NCBI GenBank assembly: GCA_014529385.2
Contig: CM043971.1
Span: 92,307,340-92,371,339 of the forward strand
DNA length: 64,000 bases
Direction: 5' to 3'
DNA from: Adiantum capillus-veneris
Taxonomy: Eukaryota > Streptophyta > Polypodiopsida > Polypodiales > Pteridaceae
In this document: positions 45,173 through 56,642 of the stretch, piece by piece
Position numbering within the stretch: the first letter of the stretch is position 1
Layout: the number at the start of each line of letters is the position of its first letter
Program-made: the position numbers and the translations under genes
Notes under the pieces: model-generated
What the model was told of the DNA's origin: nothing
What the model saw: only the letters and a program-made list of their open reading frames with translations
Database searches by the model: none

Positions 45173-45184
45173 CTCCCCCCCTCC
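45173..45184 (-). other. element D polypurine tract
   Basis: Minus strand GGAGGGGGGGAG directly abuts the LTR start TGTTAGAAGC. Confidence 0.85.
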
Positions 45185-45224
45185 TTGCTCAAGTCGTCCC
45201 CGACATGGGCGGTGAGCTGCTTCT

Positions 45225-48200
45225 TCATTGTATGGTTTCACGCATCTTGATCAGTGATTCGTATCTTGCATGTAGATTCATCATTGTTGGGCCAAAAATA
45301 TCAGTGTTTATTGTGAAGAAGCCCGTGTAGAACACTTCTTCAAAGGCTTGGAGGTGATAGGATGGTAGAAACATTATCCTTTGATGCAACGCATGTATCA
45401 CCTCCTTGGAAGGCTGACCAGACACATCATAGGCACATCTGTAAGTATCTTGGAAGAAGAGGATACTGTTTGTCACCTGGCCTGGCTTGAATGTCTCAAA
45501 TACTGCTAGAAGAGTTTTGAAGATTTTCTTCATCATGATGCACATAATGTCAGGTGAGCCAGTGAACAATTTGATGGCGCCCGTTAGGGTTTTCACCATG
45601 TATTGGACACTTATTCTCTCACCTGCCTTCAAGCCCGGTAGCTTAGGATAATTCAGCCAAGTGGGTTGGCTCCTTTGTAATATCTCTTGGGCCTTCCCCG
45701 TCGTGATCCTTGGTAGAGGACAAAAGCTGAGGTTGTCTCTGATATTTTTCGGTGCCTCTACCAAATGGATTAGGTATTGTGGGTACTTTGTTAGCCAGGC
45801 CTTCCTCCATTTTGGCTGAGAGTCGACTATTAGCCTGACCCCTTCTGGTTGGGAGATATCGGCGTTGTAGAGAGGCACTGTAGGCTCTTCCCTAATCCTC
45901 TTATTGATGGTGGCAGCTTCATACTTCAGCAAAGGATATGGGAGAGAGGGTTGAAGCCATTCGCGCTTGAGGTTGCTGGCGTCAATCTTCTAGATGGTCA
46001 TGGACTTGAAAACCCTCTGCTCCCACTCCAAGGCTTCCTTTGTTGTCTCTCTGATTTCCACCTCTAATGCCTTATGCATCTTTTCTTCCTCCTCCCGTGT
46101 CAGATCTTGTGGCTCTTGAGACGATCCTTCTAGGATTTCCTCTTGCATAGGTGTGTCCACCGGATCTGCCACATTTTCTAAATCTATGCCTTCATTGGCC
46201 GTTGGCCCTGTGTTCTCTAATTGCTCTCCGGCTTGCTATCCTCTCAGCTCCTCAATTTGCTTTAGGAGTTTCTGTTTTTCTCTTTCCACCTCTTCTCCCA
46301 TGTTCACGAGAAGGTCGTTCAACTCGGTGTTTATCTTCTCCGCCTCCTTGAGCTTTCTTTTGATAGTTTCTAACTCCTCTTGCTTGGCTTTTTGTTCTTC
46401 TTCCATTCGTGTTTGCATGAAAATAGACCCTTCTGCCATCATCAATCTTTGATTTTTCTCTAGAGTCAGCTCCGTCTGAAGTTCTTGCATCTGTTCTTCA
46501 TAAAGTTGACTTTCCGTAGTGATGTGAGTCGAGCTAGTAGCTCTGACTCTGGTAGGAGATGCTCGCAGCCTCTGGATGGTTTGATCTTTCCTTTTCCATT
46601 TCCTAACATCTTTGCAATGCCCTTGCTAGACTAGCTTGTAGCTCTGCTTCTCTTTCTTTCTGCCTTTGACTTTGTCCTTGTAAAGAGCCTACTTCCAGCT
46701 TTATCTTCACTTTAGTGGCCTTGAGAGCTGCCATCTCACTTTTTGAGGCCATGGACTGCGCTCTTAACCCAGTTAACTTCGTCATCACCACATCCAAATC
46801 GTTGGAGGGCGGGTGCAGATCCACTGTATCTGTGGCCATTTCTTTTAGTTCTACTAACCTGATGCTTTGCATTTGTTCCTTAGGTCCTGTGCTTGCCAAG
46901 TCGAATGCGACTGTGGCAGACTCTTCTTTTGTGTATCCTGCTGCTAGCAGGTCCAAAAATGTGTTATATGAATCATTTGGCTCTTGTTGCCCACTTCAAG
47001 GCTTAGCCTCTTCCTTTGGTTCCGGCTCCTAGCTCTGCTCTTGCTTGGCCTCTTCTCGTTCTTCTGGTTTGTCTTTAGCCTCTTTATCTTCTTGTGGAGG
47101 GCTTCTAGGAGGTGGTGAGGGCGGTGGTGAGGGCCGGTAGAGATGTAGGCTTTTTCTTTAATTCTCGGTCTACCTTTGTTTTTCTTTCTCTCTCTTGGCT
47201 CTCTTGCTCGTCTAGAAGTTTCTGTCGTACCTGCTCCACTTCCTCTTCTGTAAAAGGTACATGCGGGATATTTTGTGATGCGGCATTAAGAATCTCAAAA
47301 TTTTGAATGTAATCTTCGAATCTATCCCTGTGCACCCTTCGGGATGATCCTGACATTGCTTCTAGAGACGATTTCCAGAGTTCACTCAAATCACCTTTAA
47401 GGGCCCTTTCTGCTCTGAAGCTCTCCATCACCCGCTCTAGTATTGCCGCTTTTTGTGACTTTGTCTCTTTTGCCGGCACTTGGGCAAATTCTTTCTTTCC
47501 CTTCTTTTGCTCTGGCTGCTCTTCTTGAACAGGCTCTAGCCGTCTTTTCAATCTTGTAGCAACCCTTGGTGCTCTTTATGGCTCGTCTTCTTTGTCTTCT
47601 TTGAGCCTCAGCCAGTCGTTCTGAGATGGGGGGTCAGGCCTTCTCAATCCCATAAATCACCTTAGTGATTAGTTCTCTTGGCACAATATACGTTGGCTTC
47701 TTGTTACCCATCTTCACTAGGTTGTCATGTATATATGCTGCATAATTGATTATCTTTGGAGTGCTCTTCATCATTGCCCAAGTGAATGTTGTGGCAATTG
47801 CACTTGGCGGCATTCTGTACTTTTGTGGCCGCTTCGTACACATATGGAAGTATTGGTTGTACAACTGACTCATGATTGCCACTCTTGGGTTGGCAATATC
47901 TTCAAAAGTGTAGTTACCTTTCTTCTCATTTTACACCTTGACATCATCTCTTCTTTTAGTTACACTATCCCCCTTGTTGGAGAGGTCTAGTGCATCTGCT
48001 ACAACCTGCTCGGTGATGACTATTTCTGTTTCTGGCCTACCTTGCATATCGGTTACTCTGGCCACTCCGTCTTCTTTTATTGTTGTTATAAACTCCCAGA
48101 CTCTCTTTATGTCAACCCCTGCCGACACTGCTTCAAAATATTTGTGGAGATCAATCTTCTCCAAATACCCGGCCATCTTGCTTTTTACGAACTCATTGAG

Positions 48201-48419
48201 TTCTCGCGGTAGCATTGGTAGCTCGATCAAAATATTCCCTTCAGTGTCTTTGAACACTCCTTGGTAGATCTTTAGGTCGTTGGACTCTAACAGATCTTCT
48301 TGGATCCATGTGCTGGTGGGATTTAGTGTTCCTTCTGGTATGACGAAGGGCTCCACTTCTTCTAGGTAATCCTTAATGGTCATTCTTTTCTTCTTTGCCG
48401 GTGACTTCGCGGCGGCCAT
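45225..48419 (-). pseudogene. 3' accessory ORF of element D (about 1060 codons)
   Basis: It starts at the Met at 48419 (MAAAKSPAKKKRMTIKDYL) and ends at 45225, 52 bp before the LTR. The first 260 residues form a globular domain (47634-48419, one in-frame TAA at 47931-47933) ending in YIVPRELITKVIYGIEKA. It vaguely recalls the putative plant transposon-protein domain found with Athila-like elements. Then come a Lys/Gln-rich stretch (47105-47600, after a frameshift), a Pro/Glu-rich linker, a strong coiled coil (46236-46956) and an unrecognised C-terminal domain (45225-46172). No signal peptide or membrane segment was seen, so nothing shows it to be envelope-like. Function unknown. Confidence 0.7.
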
Positions 48420-51240
48420 AGACCCTGTTGCACTCAGTAGTCCGAAGTTAGCGTTTTTTCCATCTTAGCTGAGAAACTGAGTTTTATCTATCCAAATGAC
48501 TTGAAAATTGAAAATAAATCTTAAAAGGAACTTGTGAAACTGTGCATGTGCTCACAGTGCAATTCTGGACAAAAATTTCCATTTAGACATCCTACGCGTA
48601 GGATGTCTTTTTCATCCGAATTAGTTGATACTTGACATGCTGGTAGTGCATGGCTTATGGAACATGGCTATGTGCTTGGATATGGATTTGGATATCAAAA
48701 AGTGGATTTTTTACGTTGATTCAGGCTTTAGGTCACAAATTGGGTAGAAAGTCCATAACAGGTAGCAATTGATGCCCAAATGGGTTGAAAATTGGTATAT
48801 GGGCTCATTGCACCATGGTATTGGCTTCCATGATGTCACTCCTTGCACAAAAGGCCTATATTATGCTGGAGACATCCTACACGTAGGATGTCTATTTCAT
48901 CAAAATTGCATGGGATTTGTTATGTGGGTAGTTCTTGGCCTATGGAACATGGCTATGCTCTTGGATTTTGATTTGGACAAGGATGGATGCTTGCAAGAGC
49001 CTGTGTAGTGTTTTTGGGCTCAAAAAGTGTATCTTGAAGGTGTTGGGTGTCAAAATTGATTAGAATGGCTTCTAAATTGATATATGAGCTCTTGATGATG
49101 AGGTGATTGGATCTGGAATGGACAAACATCCTCTGTAGGCCAAAAATGTCAAATAGACATCCTACGGGTAGGATGTCTACTTCACCAATTTTTGCTTCTG
49201 ACCACACAGATTGGTTGGTGATGTGCTTGTGAATGTGTTGTGCAAGTTTCATGTGATTTGGACAAGATTTGGTAGGTCTATGGCCCATTATTGCCTCTAT
49301 GTCCTAACTTTGCGTTTTTTCATGCATATGAGGTCAATTTTGGTCCAAATGTGATGAGACTTGGTGGATAGCATGTAAAGGTCATTCAAAAACTGTGTAT
49401 GATGAAAAATGTTGGGATCTGTGCCCAAAAATTTCCTTGAGACATCCTACGCGTAGGATGTCTCCTGATGATTTTTTGATGGATTGTGCCACTAGTGCCT
49501 GCCCTTAGTCCCCCCTGAGTCCCTTTTAAGCCTAATTTCAATAAAAAAGTCAAATGAATAGAAACTAACTCCCTGTGTGGACTTCAAAGCCTCCGAGCCG
49601 TTTTTTGACTTTTGGAGTGCTTCTGGCGATGAAATTTGTTGATGTTGGTCTCCATAGCTTCCTGATCCCTTGGGGATCCTTGACGTATGGTTTTTGTCGA
49701 CTTTGGCTTCACCGAAGCTTCATTTGGCAATTTGTCTCTCTAGAAGCACCCATGGTTGAGTTTACATGTCTTCGATGATTTGTGGTGGTCTACCACCATA
49801 GGACATGGTTGTTGATGGTCTAGGAAAGATGCTCGTGAAGTTTGGTGGCAAACGGGCATGCGGTTTGGCCGCGAGAGCAATTTGACGCTTTGTGTGTCTG
49901 ATGACGTTTCTGAAGTTTAGTGCCGCTTCGGGTCACTTTTTGGTCATGTGGGTCACATAGACTTGTCGAGCATGGCGAGATGCTCCTACCCATGAATTTT
50001 GGTAGCATTTGGGCGTCTTTTCGCTGATTTCCCATTTGGTGGCCTCTTGCGGGATTCTAGGAATTAGGGTTTTTTTCGATGGTTTTCTACTGCCTTTGGA
50101 CATTCAAAACTGGTCTCCTATGCTAGGGTAAGCTCCCGATGAAGTTTCGTTGCTTTTGGGTTAGCCATTAGGTCGCCACCTCTACTTGTAGGTCTCTACC
50201 GCCCGCTTTGTGTGTGAACCCTACGCTAGTTTTCGCGACAAAATGACAAACATGCGTGAAAAGCTCAAGGTGGTGAGCCTACCTCTCATGTCTGAAGCCT
50301 GTCGGGTAGTCGTGCGCGTCATAGAAGTTGCTGGAAGGTCCGTTCGCTCTAGGTGGCAGAAGCTCTCTCCACAAGGTCAAAGTGAAAATGAGCTAAAAAT
50401 GAGGTGAAAATATCTTATAATGGAGGTCCTCGAACCACTTTTCATGAAATTTGACATGTGCTCCTAGATTCTTGCGAGATGCGGTTTAGGCTCAAAAATT
50501 TCTTGATTTGGACTCCATTTGCTCTATTTACCAGAAATTTGGTATTTCGATCAAAACCTGGCCAAAACACGCTTTACGCTCCAGTCTCATAATTGCACCC
50601 CCACTATACCATAGGTTGTCCTATAGTCACTGATCATCCCCATATTTTTTGTTTTTCATTACGACCGTTTTTCACCTGCTTTTTGTATTTTTGAAGTTTT
50701 TCTACCAAAAATTAGCAAAATTAAAAAGAAAATAGCAAATCAAACCCAAAAAATCCCCAAAAATCATAATAAATCACAAACATCTCCGAAAAACATTATA
50801 TACACTCACATGCAATTTTTATGGCCGGATTTCTGCGTTTTACCAATATTTTGTCCGAAAAATGGCTATTTCTGCTTATATACACACACACCTAGGGACT
50901 TGATTTGGCGTTTGGTCCCATATACCTATAGATACATGCTGTATAAGGGCATATATACTTGGGTTAGTCCAAAAAATTTCACAATCAAACAACAACCCTT
51001 AAAATAGTCGAAAATCATGCCCTTTTTTGCTCTTTTTGCTATTGGTTCCGCATTTGAGAATGCCTCCCCCCCTCCTAGCCGGAGTCCTCCCGGATGACAA
51101 GGTATAGCCTCGGAGTATGTGCCGTGCATAGGTTGAAAAATTTGTGCTAATGCTTGGCCGATTAATGGGGCCCTAATTTATGCATACTCAGTCAATGCAT
51201 GGAAAAATTAATGTTGTGCAAGAGAAGGGAATAAGCAAGA
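48420..51240. other. element D noncoding region between accessory ORFs
   Basis: No coding signature on either strand. 48585-49463 holds the 285-bp palindrome array. 49560-50400 has phrases such as GATGAAATTTG and GATGAAGTTTC that recur, suggesting a second, more degraded repeat. 50640-50800 is AT-rich. It belongs to element D because it lies between its integrase/accessory ORFs and its 3' ORF. Confidence 0.7.
48585..49463. repeat. 285-bp tandem array carrying the 24-bp palindrome
   Basis: Palindromes start at 48585, 48870, 49155 and 49440: three steps of exactly 285 bp. The unit bodies are diverged but align without gaps; GATTTGGA begins 77 bases after the palindrome in three successive units (48685, 48970, 49255). 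Arms AGACATCCTA and TAGGATGTCT are invariant. The centres are CGCG, CACG, CGGG and CGCG. Confidence 0.95.
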
Positions 51241-51243
51241 TGC

Positions 51244-51924
51244 TTATTGGCATTCGCCGTCGAGGTTTCCTATTTTCTTTGCAAGTAACAGCTGTAACTC
51301 TACTGCTCTCTGTTTAATTTTATTTTTTGCAAAAGGAAATCGCTTTGCTGCTACTATTGATATAATTGTAGTTGTTTCTATGGAGAGGATTGGCTTGGCC
51401 GGAATGGCCGTGGACTGTATTTCTTTTGCTATCCATTGGTAGCTTGTTTTTGCCGGTTTTTGTAGGTATTTTGCTACTTCCTTGGTTTCCACTATTCTGT
51501 TGCGGATTGGCATCCACATAAGTCGGTTGTCCTTTTTCAAATGCAGTTGTCTGCCTTCCGTTGTTGCTTGTACAGAAGGGAGTTCCTTTTGCTTTTGTTT
51601 TGGTATCCAAATGCGAGTAACATTTGGGTTATTGCTGAGCATTTTCTTTGGGATCCATATCTGTTTTATGCCCTTATTTTTTGGTTGAACTATCTGCTTC
51701 GGTTGAATTCTTTTGTTGCAATGTTGTTTGTCTGCCATGTCATTTCTATCCTTCCGCATCCATACTTGTGTCCCTTGTTTTGGTAATCTAGATCTTTGCA
51801 TTGCGGTCAGTGATTGCTTATGTATGTAGTTAGCATGGTTGGCTTTTACTTGTCTGTTGGCCTTGGGTATCATGTTTTTCTTTGGTGGCATTCTTGCTTT
51901 TGGGTTTTTTGCCAGTGATTGCAT
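51244..51924 (-). CDS. basic ORF with W-x-P-K motifs, element D
   Basis: A 226-residue minus-strand frame, strongly basic (Lys/Arg/Gln/Asn-rich). Tryptophan motifs recur at intervals: QVWMRKD, QIWIPKK, RIWIPKQ, LMWMPIR and YQWIAKE. Such a composition suits RNA binding, but no named domain was recognised. It lies directly downstream of the retropepsin-like frame; a short stretch with two stops separates them, so the two were probably one ORF. I saw no Cys-His knuckle. The true start may be upstream of the Met at 51924. Confidence 0.55.
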   Translation of the reverse strand: MQSLAKNPKARMPPKKNMIPKANRQVKANHANYIHKQSLTAMQRSRLPKQGTQVWMRKDRNDMADKQHCNKRIQPKQIVQPKNKGIKQIWIPKKMLSNNPNVTRIWIPKQKQKELPSVQATTEGRQLHLKKDNRLMWMPIRNRIVETKEVAKYLQKPAKTSYQWIAKEIQSTAIPAKPILSIETTTIISIVAAKRFPFAKNKIKQRAVELQLLLAKKIGNLDGECQ

Positions 51925-51987
51925 TGCTTGCGGCTGATTATTTCAATATTGCTGAGCAAAGGCTATCACCTGTTGTTCTTGTGCATG

Positions 51988-52377
51988 CTAAATTTTGACT
52001 GCATTTGCATTCCAATCTATCTGCACATTGTACTCTTTTTTCCAAGGTTGTCCCAACATCATTGGGTGTTGTGTGCTTTCATCCTCGACTACATAAAATT
52101 TGTGTGGGTAAATATATTGATGTATTTGAACATGCAATATAGTCCATCCCAATGTTTTCAACGAGTGTGATGTACTACTTTCCAACACTTGAGGAGTAGG
52201 ATGAAGTTGGCCTATGGTTTTGAGCTGTTGGTATAATCCGTAAGAGATCAAATTTGCTTGAGCTCCAGAATCAAGCAATGCCGTCGATTCAACTTGATTG
52301 CTACCCACTTTGATTGCAATTAATGGCTCCTCTGTGTCTTCATCCAACTTTGTCAGTCGAATGGCATTGATTCGCAA
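51988..52377 (-). CDS. second retropepsin-like ORF after integrase
   Basis: A 129-residue frame. STALLDSGAQANLISYGLY at residues 31-49 has the retropepsin D-S-G-A (codons 52272-52261), preceded by the hydrophobic strand IAIKVGS. HPMMLGQPWKKEYNVQIDW at residues 104-122 is the partner I-L-G-x-x-W turn with the usual Val/Ile-Asp-Trp. It is thus a full-size single-domain aspartic protease. It is distinct from the element's normal protease at 56643-57347 and lies on the other side of RT and integrase. The open frame may extend upstream to about 52480 through an Arg/Gln-rich segment. Confidence 0.75.
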   Translation of the reverse strand: MRINAIRLTKLDEDTEEPLIAIKVGSNQVESTALLDSGAQANLISYGLYQQLKTIGQLHPTPQVLESSTSHSLKTLGWTILHVQIHQYIYPHKFYVVEDESTQHPMMLGQPWKKEYNVQIDWNANAVKI

Positions 52378-52546
52378 TGGTGCTCCACTTTGTTGTTGTT
52401 GTCGCAGAAGTCTTCGTTTTGCAATGCGTTCCTGTGCTTCTGCTTGAGCTTCTTCTCGTACTCTCTGTTTTTTCCTTCATTTGTTGTTTTCCTTGATGAA
52501 TTTGTTGAAGCATATCCTGTGTGAGTGGTAGATGATATTTCTTCAG

Positions 52547-53906
52547 TCAACATCCACTAATCCAGTTCGGCATTTCTTCACCTGCTAAAGTAGCAAGCTT
52601 GACAGCTCCGCTTTGTGATAGATCACTAATCACAAATGGTCCTATCCCTCGCTTTTTAATTTTCTTGGCATGTTGCTTCAAAGTATAAACAAGTACATAA
52701 TCACCTGTTTTGAACTCTTTAGTGCGCACATGCTTGCCAAAAAACTCTTTTTGTCTTCTCTTTTTAGCATAGATTGAAGCTACAACTCTCAAGTGGAGTT
52801 TATCTAGCTTTTCAAGATTATCTATTCTTGAAGAGAGCTCATGCCATGTCCATTCTAAGCGTTTCACTACTCGTTGAGTTGGAATTAAAAACTCTATGGG
52901 TAGTATAGCATTTAGGCCAAACACCATGTTGTACGGTGTTGTTCCTATTGATGTTTTGTAAGCTACCTTGTATGCCCATAGTGTTGAGTGTAGCTGTTGA
53001 TCCCAATTTTTTCTTGACTCTGAAACTATTTTAGTGAGAACCGTGCATAGTGTTTTATTTGTGGCCTTAGCTTGTCCATTGGCCTGTGGATGGTATGGAG
53101 CAGATTTCCTATATATGACCATGAATTCCTCTAGAAAATATTCAATGACTTCATTAAGAAAATGTGTCCCACGATCACTGACAATTTATATTGGTAAACC
53201 CTATCGTACAAAAACATTCTCATACAAAAATTATGCAGTAGTTCGTGCATCTGCTTTCTGCGTTGCCTTGGTTTCGGCCCATTTTGTGAGATAGTCCGTA
53301 GCCACAATGATATATTGGGTATGGGAGCGATATGCAGGGGGTGAGATAGGTCCCACAAAATCAATGCCCCATTTTGCAAATGCTCTTGCTCCCATCATTG
53401 GCCGTAGTGGCATCTCATCTCTTTCTAGGTGTGCTGACATGCATCACAACGCTTTACAAACTCTTCAGCATCATGTGCAATGTAGGCCACCATATACCTG
53501 CGGTTAAGAAAATTTTTGCCGTCTTATCACCCGAAAAATGGCCTCCACTTATTCCGCTATGTGCATGTTCTAGAATCAGCAGGTATTCGCTTTCACTTGC
53601 ACATATTCTAAGTTGATTGTCCTTTTCTCGCTTATAAAGTTGGTTCCCAATCAACTGAAAGTCATGAGCTTCCAGCTCTATAGCCCTTTTCCCTGCTCTT
53701 GTGTTGTTCTTAGGAAACTTCCTAGTGGTTAAGAAATCAATGATATATTGACTCCATGCAGGTGCAATGTTTACCTGAAACAATGTCGCATGATCCACTG
53801 GTCGTTTGGCACTACATATAGTACAATTGGTAACATAAGAATGTGTGTCCGCATACATAGTTGGCCAACAAACCCCTAACTGTTTCAGTCTCTGGTGTGT
53901 TTTCAC
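52547..53906 (-). pseudogene. element D integrase
   Basis: The frame at 53454-53906 has the HHCC region start (HAHSGISGGHFSGDKTAKIF with both His, GIWWPTLHMML). 53231-53440 reads WGIDFVGPISPP (first Asp) and YIIVATDYLTKWAE. The segment 53131-53230 covers the second Asp in broken form. 52547-53122 reads SAPYHPQANGQAKATNKTL, where the catalytic Glu is Lys (codon 53066-53068), followed by a normal C-terminal domain. Frameshifts at about 53130, 53220 and 53445 also break it. Confidence 0.88.
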
Positions 53907-54050
53907 TGTTGAACAATGAAATGCACAATCCTGGATATGTGCTTCTTCAAGGTAGCACCCAAATTCTTCCAGATTTATGCATAATCATAGGATTTGATCC
54001 GATCCTAGATGATACAGCCTTCCTGCTATCAACTGGAAGTTTTTTGTTTG

Positions 54051-55761
54051 TCAAATTGTTTGTTGTTTGGATCTGTACTCCGTATTATCAAACGTACTTT
54101 CAAAGGAAAGAATGCTAACAAGTGACCATTTGGGTATCATTTCAACATTGAAAAGATAAGCATATGGTATATCATCATCTACTCCTTCAGGAGCTTCCCC
54201 GTTGTGTATCCTTGAAAGATGATCCAATCTTAGATGGGTTTTACCCTTTTTGACCACCACTGTGAAATCAAACTCTAGCAAGATAATAAACCAGCGTACA
54301 ATTCTCTCTGTATTGCATGGTTTATTTACCATATACAAAAGAGCTTGATGATCTGTAAAGAACACAAATTAGTTTGCGAGCAAATAATGCCGAAATTCTT
54401 TACAACATAAATCATTCCTAACCCTTCTCGTTCGGTGGTTGTGTAGTTCTTTTCCGCAGTGTTTAGCTGTTGGCTTGCATAACAAGCTGGAAAATCCATC
54501 GTTCCGTCTCCAGGTTGAGCCAGAATACTTCCGATTGTATATGTAGAAGCATCAATGTGCACATGGAATATCTTTTCCCAATCTGGTGCTTTAAGTATGG
54601 GTGCGGATATAAGGTTTTCCTTCAGCTTTTGGAATGAAGTTTCACACTCCTTGGTCCAATCGAAATTGGCTAGCAAACGATACAGAGGTTGTGCGATAAC
54701 TGCATACATGTATATGAATCTTCGATAATATCCGCAATGTCCCATGAAGGATTGCACTTGTTTCGCATTAGTAGGCCTGGGTAGTTCTACGATGACTTTG
54801 ACTTTGTCTAGGTCAGTGGTTATGCCATTTCTTGAGACTATGTGTCCTAAGATGCGGCCTTGCTTAACCATAAAGATACATTTTTTCGGGTTAAGACAGA
54901 TTCGATATGTCCTGCATTTTTCAAATACCTTTTGCAAATGGTCAATATGTTCCTCTCGTAGAAGAGAGTGTACACAAATATCATCCATGTATATTTCTAA
55001 GAATATTCTAAGGTATTCTTTGAACGCGTGCGTCATTAACCTTTGGAAGGTGGCTGGGACATTAGTTAAGCCAAACGACATAACTCGATACGTATAAATT
55101 CCCCATTCTATGGCAAACACTGTTTTGTGTCGATCCTCCCTTGCAATTGCCAATTGGTTGTATCCTGGAAACCCATCCAGAAAGGAATAAGCCCGTTTCC
55201 AGCCACCCGCTCAAGTACATGTTCTGTGATTGGCAAGGGATAATTATCTCTTATGGTGGCTGCATTTACCTTTTTGAGATTTACACACACTCGTAGTTTT
55301 GCGTTCTTTTTGGGAACTACCACAATGGGTGACACCCAATCTGTATGTTCAATTTCATAGATGAATTCAACTTCCATCAGCTTATCAATCTTCTCTTTGA
55401 TTCGTTTAGCAAATGTGTCATTATATGTATAAGGACGTTGTTTGCTAGGTTTTGCATCCGATTTCAAAGGAATTGTATGTTGGCATATCGATGGATCAAC
55501 TCCTTTGAGGTCTTTATAGGACCATGCAAACACATCTTTATATTTCTTTAGAAGTTGTGTTAGCCGTTCTTCTTCTTCAGGCTCTAAATGGTTTGCTATA
55601 TAGACCGGCTGAGGCTTTTCACCTGGTTCTACGAGGTCTATTTTTTTTGCATTTTCTGGCCCATCGTAAGATTCTTGGTTGGTTCTTTCCCTGACTGGTG
55701 GCGTCATGATGATTTTTCTGTCCTGGACGGTAAATTTCCGATAGTGTGATGGTACATTCAT
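54051..55761 (-). pseudogene. element D reverse transcriptase and RNase H
   Basis: 55108-55761 starts with a linker and then DVFAWSYKDLKGVDP, the usual beginning of gypsy RT, and VSPIVVVPKKNAKLRVCVNLKKVN. 54326-55153 has MSFGLTNVPATFQRLM, the catalytic YMDD box (54991-54980), ILGHIVSRNGI and RNase H with FHVHIDAS (first Asp) and YTTTEREGLGM. 54051-54365 completes RNase H (FFTDHQALLYMVNK, LRLDHLSR). The overlaps of these frames mark two frameshifts. Catalytic residues are otherwise present. A second, Tat-type RNase H was not seen. Confidence 0.9.
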
Positions 55762-56622
55762 ATTCCCCTTTTCTGACTCCCCTTTACCATCACTATCTTC
55801 TTCAGTAGTCCATATCTCACGTAAAGACCGTTTTAGTTCTTGGTATTTCTGTTTACACTCCAGTTTGGTCCACTCTTGGTCTTTTGTTGTTTCTCTTTTT
55901 TATTTTTGAGATTTTTGTGATTTTGTTTATGTTTTAGCTTTTCGTTCCTGTTTGATATCCTCTCGTGTTCTTTCCCTTCGATCTTTTGAGAATCTTCCTG
56001 ATATTTGATCTTTTACACAATCCTCTGCTTTTACAAGCATCAAATAGTGAATTTTACATTTTATCCTGGGCATCAGGTTCTCTCTCACTTTGTTTCCTGC
56101 TCGTTTCCTCCTATAGCGTTCCTGGCGTCTAGGGTGCTGATTAGCAAAATCACAAAACTTACTATTCTCTGTTTCCCTTCCACGCTCACTTGAGGTGTCT
56201 GAACACTCATTATCTGCATCATTATTTACTTCCAGATGTTCAGAGGAGTTATCAAACTCTTCTTGTTCTGGTGGTTCTATCGTCTCATCTTCTCCTGGTA
56301 TAATGCTTACCATGTAGTAGGGTAGTACATCATAGCCATCGTTATCACAAAATTTTGTTGTTGGACTATCTGTAATGGTACAAACATCCAATGTTGCTAG
56401 TATGTGTTCCCATTCTAGAGGTTCCAAGGCATCTTCATGGAAAGGTTTCGGAATATACTCCTTGTCCTCAATCGTTATTTCTAAGACGCATTCCTCTCTT
56501 CTTAAGCTTCCACAATGTGAAGCTCTGCACATCCATAGCTCTTTTTGTTTCCCTAACCATGGTGGGAGTTCTGATCCTGCTACTGTCGCTGAATCAAACT
56601 CTTCCACAGGTGTTTGGTTCAC
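55762..56622 (-). pseudogene. element D linker between protease and RT
   Basis: The frame at 55927-56622 is acidic in its first half (EDETIEPPEQEEFDNSSEH) and very basic at its end (RRKRAGNKVREN, RRERTREDIKQERK). No domain was recognised. Its position suggests a spacer of the polyprotein; the basic part might bind RNA. Stops at about 55925 separate it from RT. Confidence 0.6.
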
Positions 56623-56642
56623 TTCTTTGTAACTATGGTCTT

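Noticed and set aside
45225-48419. Envelope gene making element D a plant retrovirus
   Set aside because: No signal peptide, transmembrane segment, furin-like site or Cys pattern is visible. The coiled coil alone is not evidence for an envelope.
48585-49463. Regularly spaced palindromes as a CRISPR array or as transcription terminators
   Set aside because: The 261-bp stretches between palindromes are homologous to each other, not unique spacers, and the hairpins are not followed by T-runs as bacterial terminators are. The element is eukaryotic.
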